The position numbers and the translations under genes are program-made. From Pipra filicauda (Eukaryota; Chordata; Aves; Passeriformes; Pipridae), in the NCBI RefSeq assembly GCF_003945595.2, contig NW_024104367.1:310001-374000 (forward strand): a stretch of 64,000 nucleotides of DNA, in the 5' to 3' direction. Below, piece after piece: positions 23,701 through 34,210 of this stretch (the first letter of the stretch is position 1; each line of letters opens with the position of its first letter). Under the pieces are notes generated by a model that worked only from the letters and a program-made list of their open reading frames with translations, was not told the DNA's origin and searched no databases.

Positions 23701-25321
23701 GATATTGCACTCACTCATTGTGCAGAGCAATTGATAAACCCCTTAAATCCTCACAGTTATTTTAGTACAGTGAGTAAAGCCATCAATTGCTTTCATAAAA
23801 AAGAGAGTATATCTGCTTCATTAATTCAAAGAAAAGCCAATTAGAGGTTTCAGTGTATTCATTAGAAGGCCTCTGGATAAAGATGGGCCAAGTGTCCATG
23901 AAAGTAGGTTAATATTTCCATTTTGGAGAGGAGGGACAACTTTTGGGACAACAAGCAGTGAGGGACAACTTTTAGACAACAGTTCATGGACTGAAGTGGA
24001 ATATGTGAGCTTTACTGTTCCCATCTAACATGTTCCATTCCTCAGAAGCACATTATGGTATCATATGTACAAGCTACATATTCATGATTGAAGGCATTCA
24101 GCTGACAAAACAGTGTGTAAGTTAATTTCAACTCTAAGTGAAGATGACAAAAATAGATTTTGTGTTTATAAATAATACCTAAATCACCACAAAGTTGTGC
24201 CTGGAAAAATCTCTGTTGTAACTGGTATAAACTTGCCGCGTGGAGCAAATGTGTGCGGTTTTGAAATGCCACTTGGTCTGAAGTTATGCAATACCACAAA
24301 AATATTTCATGTAAATACAATTCTGTTCAGTTTTACCTGGACTTGATAAGCTGCAGAACAACATAAAATCGGATCCCTTTTATTCACTCCCTGATCAGTC
24401 TGTTTATACTCCTTTTTCACAAGGAAAGAAAGGGACCTTCAGTTTACAAAACACCGGAAAAAAAGTTTATTCTTGCAACTTCCATCCCCTATAAATTTTA
24501 CACTCTTGTGCCCCTATTGACTGAGGGAGAGTTAGTACTGACTTAATGACTGGTCAGAAAAAGGCCTTTTTTAGCACAGCTGCTTTACAAGGTAATCTTG
24601 GTGTCTGCCCTGGCCACAAGACACACATCCTGAATAATAATGTTGGATAGAGAGATATTTTACTTGGTGCAGGAATAAATGGGTTCAACTACATTGACTT
24701 CTCCAGCACATATTTTACACACCAAGTTTCCTCTGGCTACAAAATGACAATTACCCGTTCATGTCTTGTTCATGGAGTAGCTGAGAGCTCATCTCTGAAA
24801 CCTGGATGGGTTTTGTATCAGCTTACAGTGGAAGGAATGAGAATGAATCTTTAATGAGAAATCAGTATGACTGTAAAATGTACTAAATTAGGATTTTCAG
24901 GAGTTGGTATCCACAGTGCACACCTGAGAAAATCACCCTGGGTTCCTGTCAAAGATAATAGAGAACTCATTTGTGTAGTCAATGACTTCAGAATGTGATT
25001 CATCTCCTCAAATAGGCACCTGAGTTCGGTTCAATATAAATTCTGTTGACCAGTTTTTTACTGACTATTTTAAGAGCCTGAAGAACAATTTCTGAGGCAG
25101 ACATCCCACTGTAGATGTCTGGAGCTAGGTGAGGGGAAATCATCAGCATTATAAGTCTTTTGTTTGAGGATTCAAGCCTGACACTACTGCTGTGTGCATG
25201 TTTGGCTCAAATTTGGAGGTGTACAAGTGACTAAAGAACCCTAAGCAGCTTTTATGGCAGAAAATAAGTGCTATTCAACACCTAGACTGTGTCAGGTCAG
25301 CTTTTACTTCTTTTGTATTCA
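23701..25321. other. Unique sequence with a small tandem duplication
   Basis: GAGGGACAACTTTTGGGACA (from 23931) and GAGGGACAACTTTTAGACAA (from 23960) are a 29-base-period tandem duplication. The minus-strand segment 24176-24274 is open for 33 codons with fair splice sites, but it ends in a phase that fits no neighbour. There is no recognised gene. Confidence 0.4.
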
Positions 25322-25472
25322 CAGAACCATAGAATCACTAGGGTTTGAAAAGACCTTTAAGGTCATCAAGTCCAAACGTCAATCCAGCACCACCACCATG
25401 TTCAGCACTAAACCACGTCCTCAAGTGTCGTATCCACGTGGTTTTTGAGCACTTCCAGGGACGGTGACTCTG
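25322..25472 (-). mobile_element. CR1 LINE, 3' fragment
   Basis: Antisense CR1: GAACCATAGAATCACTAGGG, AAGACCTTTAAGGTCATCAA, then CCAGCACCACCACCATGTTC and GAGCACTTCCAGGGACGGTG. It is the same subtype as 598-838 and it stops where the match to ORF2 is lost. Confidence 0.9.
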
Positions 25473-25970
25473 TCCATCCAACCACGCTGCTTCTGTTTCC
25501 AGACTTCTGTGTCTTTCTTCGCCTCAAACTCTACTGTAGCCTATATGGAGCTAAAAGGGCAACATTCCTTTATGCAGTTATGCTCATACACAGTTGTGCT
25601 TTTGGAGTGTTTTTAGTACAGTTTCTTGAGCAACTTGCCTCCTTTTCTCACACACCATAAGAGTGTAGGACCTGCTTGGCCATTTGCATGCTCTGTATTC
25701 AAACAGTATTACCTCCAGTCTACTAAAACCAGACTTTCAGCAATAATGTCTTTGAAAATGCAGGAAAATTGTTCTATGACTTTGTCACTGTTCAGTTTGT
25801 CATGTTATAGTCTAGTGTGTGAAAGTGTTGCTGGTCCCTTTTTAAAATGTCTAAGTCTCACGTTTGTAAACCAACAGAATACAAATAGCAGTTATATATA
25901 CCTTTAATATGTTGGTGATCTTGGATAATTCTCATTCAATCAACTTCCCGCAGTTCATGGTATTTTTTAG

Positions 25971-26027
25971 ATGAGAATCAGTATCTCTTCATCAATGCTG
26001 GCTGGATACTACAGAAGAACAGGGAAG
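25971..26027 (+). CDS. Candidate 57-base internal exon (plus strand), unrecognised
   Basis: The acceptor TTCATGGTATTTTTTAG and donor GGGAAG|GTAAAT enclose 57 bases open in two frames. One reads ENQYLFINAGWILQKNRE; the other is MRISISSSMLAGYYRRTGK and is in phase with 18273-18337. Splice sites are good, but short open segments of this kind are frequent by chance. Confidence 0.18.
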
Positions 26028-26210
26028 GTAAATTATATTCTGAATGAAGAAAAGTTAAATATAAATCGTATTGAAGAATATCCTATGGTGTTTGCTTGAC
26101 ATTTAATGTCATATTTTTCTTAAAGTTCCTCTACAGTAAGATATTAAAAGAGAAAGGGTTTTTTGATCAACAGCTGAATATTTTGTTTGGACTGTCAAAC
26201 CAATTACCAA

Positions 26211-26374
26211 TCACAGAATCACAGAATCACAGAATCACAGAATCACAGAATCACAGAATCACAGAATCACAGAATAGATGGGGTTGGAAGGGACCCCTAG
26301 AGATTATCTAGTCCAATCTAAAGCAGATTATACAGGAACATATCCAAGTGGGTTCTCAGTATCTCCAGGTGGGT
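26211..26374 (-). mobile_element. CR1 LINE, 3' fragment with eight-copy octamer tail
   Basis: The plus strand shows eight perfect TCACAGAA units (26211-26274), the reverse complement of the CR1 tail octamer. GGGGTTGGAAGGGACCCCTA, ATCTAGTCCAATCTAAAGCA and GTATCTCCAGGTGG follow. The perfect long tail suggests octamer expansion after insertion or a young insertion, although the body is only 100 bases. Confidence 0.93.
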
Positions 26375-28519
26375 TTATTGACATGGAAAAAGTCCCAAGT
26401 AAATTATGTGGTAGAGTGGAATTGTGGGAAAGTGAATTCTTTTACTCTGAGCTGCAGGTCACCTTGAGTAGAATTGCTGAGTAAAACATAAAACAAACAA
26501 GGAAATCCCAAAACACAGCTTAATCTGACATTGGCTGCACAGGAAAGAAGCCACCAGACAGGACATGGATAAAATTATCTCTGCCAGACATTCCAGTCTG
26601 AAAACAAGTAAGAATGGGTTAAGGACATATCTCTTCTGCTTTCTGGCTTAAAAATTTATACCATTTTTCCCAAGTCCTATTAGTAAATAGACATGAAATT
26701 ACCTCTGTGATTCCAGATTATCATCAAAAACCTCGATACCTCTGCTATATGTATGTTACAGGAGGACAGTTTGCTTCCATTCCTTCTCTTCTCCAGCTAG
26801 TTTGCAGATTATTCCTTGTGCTCATTCATTGGTGCAGCTCCCAGCACAGCTTGCTGGCTGGGAATTCCAAATTGTCAGGACTGCAGAAGCACCAATAACC
26901 TCAAATTTACTTGAATGACCACTGAATCAAAGGCTGTATTTGCAGTTACATCTGCATGTGTTCGCCTGGGCCATGAAAGACGTTATTTCCTTGTAGACGA
27001 AAAACCTCTCCATGTGTGAAGTATTGTTATTACTTCAAACCACAATCCTTAATTTAGAGATCTGAAGTTGTTACAACGAGACACATTTGTCATCTGCTGT
27101 GGATATTACTTTAAAAATTTATGCTTTGCTGGTTTAAATATGCATTCAAAACACTAAAGGCTTTTTGTTCAAACATTAAAATTGGAGTATTACACTGAAA
27201 TTCCTTAGTAATAATTAATTTTATGATTCCAGCAGCAAAGCTTCTTGAGCCAAGAACTGAGGGAGGTGCAGGAGATGCAGAATTTGGCTGAGAGTTGATC
27301 AATATTTTGTGGGTTTCTGTCTTATTTTGCCAATTCTTTCAGGCCGGTGTCAGACTTAGAGTTTCAATGGGATCTGATCTGCTTCCAAATGATCTGAATT
27401 GCCAGAGTAAGGGAACAGAGGAGATCAGTATCAAATCAATTGGAACTTTAAAGGCTCAGGTTTGATCCCCTCTCCTTTTGCGTAGTTTTTACCACTTGTG
27501 TGAGGTGGATCTTGGCTTGTTTTCCTGGAGGTTTCTTTTATCATCCTAGTCATGGCTTCTCTCCTTAGTGTAGTAAATTATTCATGCTGGTAAAACTGGA
27601 GGACTCTGTGGGGAAGGAGAGACATCACTTATCCTCCCTCCACCTCTGTATTTCCAGACAGAAAACCAGAAACTGCTTGGATTTAAACATGTGTGAATTT
27701 ATCATGAACAAGACATTTAATGCAAGGGAAACAAAGTCACCAGGGATGACTTTTGGATTTAAAACTGTCTGTTGTCCCTTACTGGTGAAATTTGATTTTG
27801 TAACAGAGGAATTAGACTCAGTCAACAGCACAGCACCTCAGCTAGAGACAGAGGTGCCCCTCCCCACACTTAGTCCATGTGATTTTTTTTAATATTTTTT
27901 TACATTCAGAGGATTAAGAAGTGACTGACTGTTGAGAAATGAACTCTTAAATCTTTTTTTTAAGGCAGCAGCACTGCCTTAGTCCATCAGGCTAAAAAGC
28001 AGCCACACCTTTCTAAAACACTGCTGTTTTGACCCATGAAATCAGGAATTTAGGAACCTTATTGTAATCTGCTTCCAACAACCCTCACCTTGCCTGATAC
28101 AATTATCAGCAGATTCATCCAAGGTTTCATATATGTAATTTCTGATACATCACCTGGGGTACAGTCAAGAGGAAAATGTCAGCAGAAAAAAACAATAATG
28201 ACTCATCTGTAAATCCCAGGACTTCCAAATTTAACTGCTTTCTCTGTTTGTCACTGCTCACCCACTAAGGCAAATTTTACCATGAACTTTTCCCTCATTT
28301 ACAAATATGATTAAATCCATGAACCAGCTCATGTGACACACCTTAGAGGAATGGGATGAATGCTGTATGGGTGCAGAACTAAGAAAATGAATTGCAGCAT
28401 TAAAACCTTCACCAACCTGTCCAAAACTCTCAGGAGGAGCCCTGGTATTTGTAAATGGAGCTCCTGAGATTTGTGGTCATATCAGGAGTAGTTTTAGTAT
28501 TTAGGCTGATATTCATGAT
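26375..28519. other. Unique sequence
   Basis: No repeat family recognised. A minus-strand donor GAG|GTAATT at 26701 borders a 42-base open segment with a weak acceptor. Open frames at 27584-27892 and 27625-27831 overlap on opposite strands and look like chance. Confidence 0.45.
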
Positions 28520-28632
28520 ATCACAGAATCATAGAATGGCTTGGGTTGGAAGGGACCTTAAGGATCATACAGTTCCAAACCCCCCACTACCTTCCACTAG
28601 ACTAGGTTGCTCAAAGCTTCAACCAGCCTAAT
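28520..28632 (-). mobile_element. CR1 LINE, 3' tail fragment
   Basis: ATCACAGAATCATAGAATGG, GGTTGGAAGGGACCTTAAGG and CTTCCACTAGACTAGGTTGC are antisense CR1. A piece of the usual GGCAGGGACA block is deleted. Confidence 0.93.
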
Positions 28633-28841
28633 AAATTTCAAAATTGGAGTGAAAATAATTTCATGTTTGAAATTAAGTCTTTTTAAAATTTCCAGTAAAT
28701 ATAAAATATTGATTCCTCTGTTTTGGGTTATAAAAATGGAGTTTCCAGCCAAATCACTTCACTATGGTGTAAGATTTGATTCATAAAATTAATAAGTTCA
28801 AAATTTTCAACATGTCAGAAAAATCACATGATTTTTAGGGT

Positions 28842-28925
28842 TGTCCTGTGCAGAATCAGGACTTGGATTTGATGATCCTTGTGAGTGCCCTCCAATTCAG
28901 GATATTCTATAACTCTATGATTCTT
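28842..28925 (+). mobile_element. CR1 LINE, 3' tail fragment (ATATCC subtype)
   Basis: GGGTTGTCCTGTGCAGAATC, ACTTGGATTTGATGATCCTT, then TCAGGATATTCTATAACTCT and ATGATTCT: a sense CR1 end of the same subtype as 9058-9146. It lies 210 bases from a CR1 of opposite orientation. Confidence 0.87.
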
Positions 28926-29680
28926 TGTCTCTAAATTGCTTCAAAAATTAAATACCAAAAGTGTGCCTTTTCAAAATGTTTCAGGGTTACCAAATGTGTG
29001 TAACATTAAAATAAATTAGACCAAACTAAACTAAACTAAACTAATTAAATTTAATTAAATTTTTAAAATTCTTTCTACTATGATGCACATATTCCTTTGA
29101 CATGAGCATCAGAAAAAGTTTTGATGACTCATTTCACTCATCTAATTGAAACATTGGTACATTTTCTGCAAAGCACTTATCTTTTAGTTTATCTTGATTT
29201 TTTAATGTGTTGAGGTTTTCTTTTTTAATACTGTATCAGTGTTTTAAAAATAACAGACAAGAATTTAAATGTGAAAAATTTATTAAAATTAAAAGATTGC
29301 ATTTTTGTCACATTGTCAACATACTTTGTAATTAAAACTCTAACAAAAGGTTGTTTTAAATTTTTTTTAAACACAAAATTCTCCAAAATTCTTCAATCAC
29401 AGCAAAGAAATTGCCTCATTAGGCATCTCTAAGTTGCAACTATTGTACAAATCAAAGGTTTCTTCTTTATAGGAGTAACTCTTGTGTTTCCATGTAACTG
29501 GAGTCAAGTATAGATCATGTCAGGCTTTGTGAAAGATGAGACAATAAACAAATAGAGAAGAGAGTTTGGGTGTTCACAGCATCCCTCATATCCAGTGGAT
29601 GCCAAAGGTGTGTCTAAAGCAACAGAAGGGTGGAAAAATTACCTACAACAGGGAAATAGAGCAGGTGCCCAGGCCTTAGA
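28926..29680. other. AT-rich unique sequence
   Basis: Includes a short (ACTAA)n run at 29021-29045 and homopurine/homopyrimidine runs. No gene is seen. Confidence 0.5.
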
Positions 29681-30106
29681 ACCGTAGAATGGTTTGGGTG
29701 AGAAGGGACCTCAAAGATCATCTCGTTCCAATCCCCCTGCCATGGGCAAGGACACCTTCCACTAGCCCAGGTTGCTCCAAGCCCCATCCAAACTGGTCTT
29801 AAACTCTTCCAGGGATGGGGTAGCCACAGCTTCTCTGGGCAACCTTGGTCAGTGTCTCACCATCCTTTTAGTAAAGAATTTCCTCCTAATATCTAATCCA
29901 ACTCTGTCCTCCTTCAGCTTAAGGCCATTCCCCCTTGTTCTGTCACTCCGTGCCCTTGTCAAAATCTGCTCTCCAGCTCTCCTGTAGCCCCTTTTGGCAC
30001 GGGAAGGGGCTCTAAGCTCTCCATGGAGCCTTCTATTCTCCACCCTGAATAACCCCATCTCTCTCAGCCTGTCTCCAGAGCAGAGCTGCTCCAGCCCTGT
30101 GATCAA
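29681..30106 (-). mobile_element. CR1 LINE, 0.43-kb 3' fragment
   Basis: Antisense CR1 from the tail (GTAGAATGGTTTGGGTGAGA) through the ORF2 C-terminus. The minus frame 29849-30106 reads ITGLEQLCSGDRLREMGLFR, then RRLHGELRAPSRAKR and a SDRTRGNGLKLKEDRVGLD stretch. It is 5'-truncated near the GLEH region. Confidence 0.96.
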
Positions 30107-31178
30107 CCACGATCAACTGTGATCACGGCCTGCTCTGCACTAATTTCAACAGGTCACAGTCTCCAGGTGTGTCTTGCTAAGCCTTGGGCACTGAGAATTT
30201 ATGTTTAGTGATAGGGGAGGATGCCACAGTGGGGAAGATTTTATAAAGTATTTTAGTAGATGTGAAAAATAAAGGAAGATCGCCGTAGGAAATGAAAAAT
30301 AGATTCAGCTTGGTGGACCAAAAAGATGAGAGAGTTATATACAGGCAGGGAGAGAGAGGGAATAGGAGCCACAGAGCTGGCAAGTAATAGGCAGATATGA
30401 CAGACAAAGTGTATGTAACTATTCCTTGCCTTTTACTAAGAGGAGTTCACACATCCTCAGACAACCCAAATAGAGACTCACACAATGAGACACTACTGAG
30501 GAGAAAACAAAAAAGAACAAGTCTGAATGGCAGGGCACAGATTTTGCAATCAGTCAGCTCACGCTGCATTTCAGCTGGGAAGTGAACAATCAGAATTCTG
30601 TAGCTCATTTCCAAAACAAGAGAGGAAGCAACTTCCATCTTCAGCACTACACACAACAACACAAGAGAGGAAGGCTGGGAGAAACCTTGTCAACCAGCCC
30701 TTCCTTCAGCCCCAAGGCAGCATAAACTCTGCTGCAACTAAAAAGATCTAACCAAATGTCTGCCTAAGCACTTCTCTAGGGACAACCAGCCATGAAATCC
30801 GTGTGTCGTCTCTGTGAAATTTTCCATCCACCTTCACCTTCCCCACAAGACTTCATTTTTTTTCCCCTAGGGCTTGCTAAAATTTAACTGTCAGGGGGAT
30901 GTCAACTCAGTTAGTGAAGTACAGGCATTTAGCACTGTTTGAGACACCCTGAGGTGTCCAAAATGTCCACGTGGGCTGACAGATATGACAGAGAAGGCAC
31001 AGAAGACTCACATCCTCCTGAAAAGGAGGTGAAGGCCAGGAAAAAACACCATAGGAAGTGTCAGATGGTGTGAGGGGTGACAAATGCCTTACAAGTTTCA
31101 CTGAGCTGTAACTGCAATGTCTAAAATAAATCTCCCTTATAGAATCATAGAATTTGAGCCACCTTGCCATATCCACAG
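30107..31178. other. Unique sequence
   Basis: No recognised repeat or gene. TAGAATCATAGAATTTGAGC at 31139-31158 looks like two CR1 octamers, but no CR1 body follows. Confidence 0.4.
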
Positions 31179-31334
31179 TCGATGTGGATGCAGCTTTTGG
31201 CTGTTCTGAAGTCTGGAAGCACAATTCCAGGTGGAACCATGGCTTCAATTACAGTCACTGGAGACCCAGCTCAGATGGCTGATGGAACCAAGGCCATCCT
31301 TCATGGAACCAAAGCCATCCTTCAGCTGATCAGA
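31179..31334 (+). CDS. Candidate 156-base internal exon (plus strand) with internal 21-base tandem duplication
   Basis: The acceptor CCTTGCCATATCCACAG and donor TCAGA|GTAAGG enclose exactly 52 open codons starting and ending on codon boundaries. The translation includes ASITVTGDPAQMADGTKAIL. The pattern ITVTG-P-Q then an alanine/isoleucine-rich helix resembles the last strand and helix of KH-type RNA-binding domains, but that is only an impression. A 21-base unit (ATGGAACCAARGCCATCCTT) is repeated in tandem at 31282-31323, keeping frame. It is on the opposite strand from the other candidate series. Confidence 0.28.
31282..31323. repeat. 21-base tandem duplication
   Basis: ATGGAACCAAGGCCATCCTT-C is followed directly by ATGGAACCAAAGCCATCCTT-C, with one mismatch. 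It adds seven codons to the open frame that contains it. Confidence 0.85.
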
Positions 31335-31774
31335 GTAAGGACCTACTTTAGGTTGACATAAGATGCTCTCCACGCTCCCTCAGCTGTGTGGTCCAGCTGT
31401 CTTTTAAAGAGAATAGAAACAGAAGCTAAGTGAACATGAAGACTTTTATACATATCATCTAAATGGCTTAATATCAGCCAAGAAAGCACATTATTTCTGC
31501 TAATTGTGGACAAAACTAAAGGGTTGTTTCACATGCCTTTTGTGAAACATCTGAAACACATGAAACACAAAGCATTTCACGCTCCTTGAACTATTTCTCC
31601 ATAGTGTTTGTCTTTTAACTGTGTGACTCTAATCTCCTATTCAGCTTCTGAACTGGTAATAATTTAGATCTTCTGCTACAGAGACCATGTAGTCTACATT
31701 TCTCATATTTACCAAAAAAAATATGGTTATTCACACTCTAAGGATAAAAATATGCATTTGTCCTTACTGAATTT

Positions 31775-32560
31775 CAATGTAATTTTTTTTGAGACTGTCA
31801 TTCCAGTTTGTCAAGATAATTTTATTGAGTTCAAGCTAAATATGTTTTCCACCATGTCCTCCTGGTAGCCCCACCCAGCATAGTGATATCTATAAATCAG
31901 ATTAGCATATGTTTTACTTTATATTTTAACTCACCATGCCCTGAAGACTGATAAGTCTCTGACAGTTAAGCCAGGGATTCCTCTGACAGAGATCTACTGA
32001 AAATTCCACTACAAATGTGGCATTTCTACCAGTTATGCACCTACATCACATTAGTTCTGTTTAGATCATATTCACAATAACAATACCATGAGAAATAGTG
32101 TCAAACACCTTTCTAAATCTAATAATGATGTCTATTGCTTTTCTATATCTGTGAAGCTTTTACACTGTCAGAGCATGACTTTTAGGAGGCTTGGCACAAT
32201 ATTGTATTGACAAATCTATTTTGGCTTCAACTCATCCTTTTGTTATCTTCCAAGTGCTCACACACAGACAATTTGTTTGATTATTTGTTCCTGTATTGTC
32301 CCTGGAACCGAAGTTAAGCTGACTGGCTTGGAGTTCCTTGGGATTTCTCTGCACTCTGACTTTTAAAGATAAACACTCAGATTTTCTCCTACCGGTTGTC
32401 TGGGCACTCATTTGCATTTCAAAAGTTCTCGTGAATGTCCGTAAAGAAATCTGCAATTCCTTCAGTTTTCAGCCTGAGTACCCTGTCATGAAATTCATGA
32501 GACACAAAGGATTTGAAAACTCTGCTTTCTAACTATGGCAACTTCTGCTTTTTTCCACTA
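31775..32560 (-). mobile_element. Ancient CR1/L3-clade LINE reverse-transcriptase fossil
   Basis: No tail or CR1 3' block is visible, but minus-strand translation across frames recovers reverse-transcriptase motifs in the right order. At 32496-32461 is a stretch like the pre-palm ELHPRVL region (EFHDRVLRLKTE). At 32335-32300 is NSKPVSLTSVPG (fingers motif). At 32117-32088 is FRKVFDTISH (first catalytic Asp block). At 31896-31870 is FIDITMLGG, the degenerate counterpart of the FADD-TKLGG box, with LDKLE after it. Many stops and frameshifts show long decay. It is far older than the other CR1 pieces. Confidence 0.75.
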
Positions 32561-33584
32561 CCTGCTGTCAAATTTCATTTGCAAAGATACCTGTGGTGTG
32601 GGGTTACTTTTTTTAATTTCTTCTAACAAAATGTACAGTGTAATTTTTTTCAGTTCTGTTTATCTCCAGAACTACAAAAAAATGTCCTTTTCCAAGTTTA
32701 ACTTGACCTTGTGTTTCACAACAAGATATAGCCTATTCATGAATTTTAGAGCATTGTTCTTATTTATTTGCTGATGTTTATGTTCTTCCCAGGAACTCAG
32801 AAAAGTTTCTGCTGAGTTAATTTAAGAAATGGTATTGACTGTCCAGTGCAGGAAAGTCTTCAGTGTTTCTTTAAGATTTTCCCCTTCTCCAGAAATTACT
32901 TAAAAAGTAATTCTCTTTTCTTAATTCTCTAATCCATTACATATTTTTTTTTTAATCTGGGGAAATTATCAGAAGTATTTCAAATGTTTCAACGTTTATA
33001 GGTCTATTATTTATAATTTAATGTATTTTTTTTTTTAATTTTGGTTTTGGTTTTGGGTTTATTGATAAACCAATAGGAATTTCTCTGGGCCACAGAACTG
33101 AGTTTTGAGGCCAGTTTCTCATAATAAAGTCTTGGAAAGTAGCACTTAATGGGTCGTTAAAAAATGTTGTGCTTTGCTTCTCAAGGTAAATCACAGAACT
33201 TCTGCCACCATGTGTAAAAGGAACATTTAGACACTTCCATGTGTTACATAGACATCCTTTCCTGATATCCACTTCACATTTACCTTAGGATTAATGTCAT
33301 TATATGTCACCCCTATGCATTGTTCTACTTCTATCCTCTATGTTTGCAGAGTACAGATATTTGCAAGCAGTTCCTCTGTGCAGCTCTTAAAAAAACAGGT
33401 TCGGTCAAGTCCTATTTTTGAGGTAACTGGAAACTGGAAAGGCAGTGTCCATCTGGATCTTTTCCTGTAAAAGCTGCCTTTAACCCTTGCAGCATTCCCT
33501 CTCCAGCCCAGGTCAGCAATGTGAAAATAAAAGCTGAGGCCCTAAAACACTTAGTTCAGTACTGAGACATCACAAACTGCAGAT
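32561..33584. other. AT-rich unique sequence
   Basis: T-rich run at 33022-33062. No gene or repeat family recognised. Confidence 0.5.
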
Positions 33585-33980
33585 CAGAGAATTACAGAAT
33601 GGGTTGGGTTAGGGGGGACCTTCAAGATCACCCAGTTCCAACCCCTTTCCTTGGGCAGGTACACCTTCCATTAGACCAAGTTATTCCAAGCCCTATCCAA
33701 CCTGGCCTTGAACACTTCCAGGGATGGTACATCCAAAGCTTCTCTGGGAACCTGTGTCACCCTTACAGGGAAGAATTTCTTCCTAACATTTAATCTAAAT
33801 CTACCCTCATTCAGTCTAAAACCATTATCCCTCATCCTCTCTGCCCTCCCTAATAAAGAGTCCCTCCTTATCTTTCTTGGAGCTCCTTTAGGTACTGGAA
33901 GGTGCTATGAGCTCTCCCTGGATCCTGCTCTTCTCTAGGCTGAACAACCCCAGCTCTCTCAGCCTTTCCCCATAGTGGAA
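33585..33980 (-). mobile_element. CR1 LINE, 0.4-kb 3' fragment
   Basis: Antisense CR1: GAATTACAGAATGGGTTGGG, then CCATTAGACCAAGTTATTCC, AACACTTCCAGGGATGG, AAGAATTTCTTCCTAACATT and TCTAGGCTGAACAACCCCAG. About 20 bases are deleted between AACCTG and the CACCCTTACAG block near 33750. Confidence 0.96.
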
Positions 33981-34122
33981 TCTGTAGTATCTGGCTATTA
34001 ATTCATGAATTAAAAACTCCAAGCATCCCATCAATCCTCTGCACAAGAGAAATGCAAATTCCTAATCTATAAAACAAAGGGACAAAATAGAACATGTGAA
34101 TTGGCCAAAGTCACACACAGGA

Positions 34123-34210
34123 AACAGGTGGAACCAGAGGAAAGTGTCCCTGCCCTTGGCAAGGGGGTTGGAACAAGATGATCCTTAGGGTCTCTTCCAA
34201 CTCAAACCTG
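34123..34210 (+). mobile_element. CR1 LINE, 3' tail fragment
   Basis: GGAACCAGAGGAAAGTGTCC, GCCCTTGGCAAGGGGGTTGG, ATGATCCTTAGGGTCTCTTC and CAACTCAAACC are the sense 3' end. The octamer tail is gone. Confidence 0.88.

Noticed and set aside
26211..26276. CRISPR-like direct repeat array
   Set aside because: Eight-base units without spacers. This is the CR1 octamer tail.
31139..31158. Two CR1-like octamers (TAGAATCATAGAATT)
   Set aside because: No CR1 body follows on either side, so 15 bases are not enough for a call.
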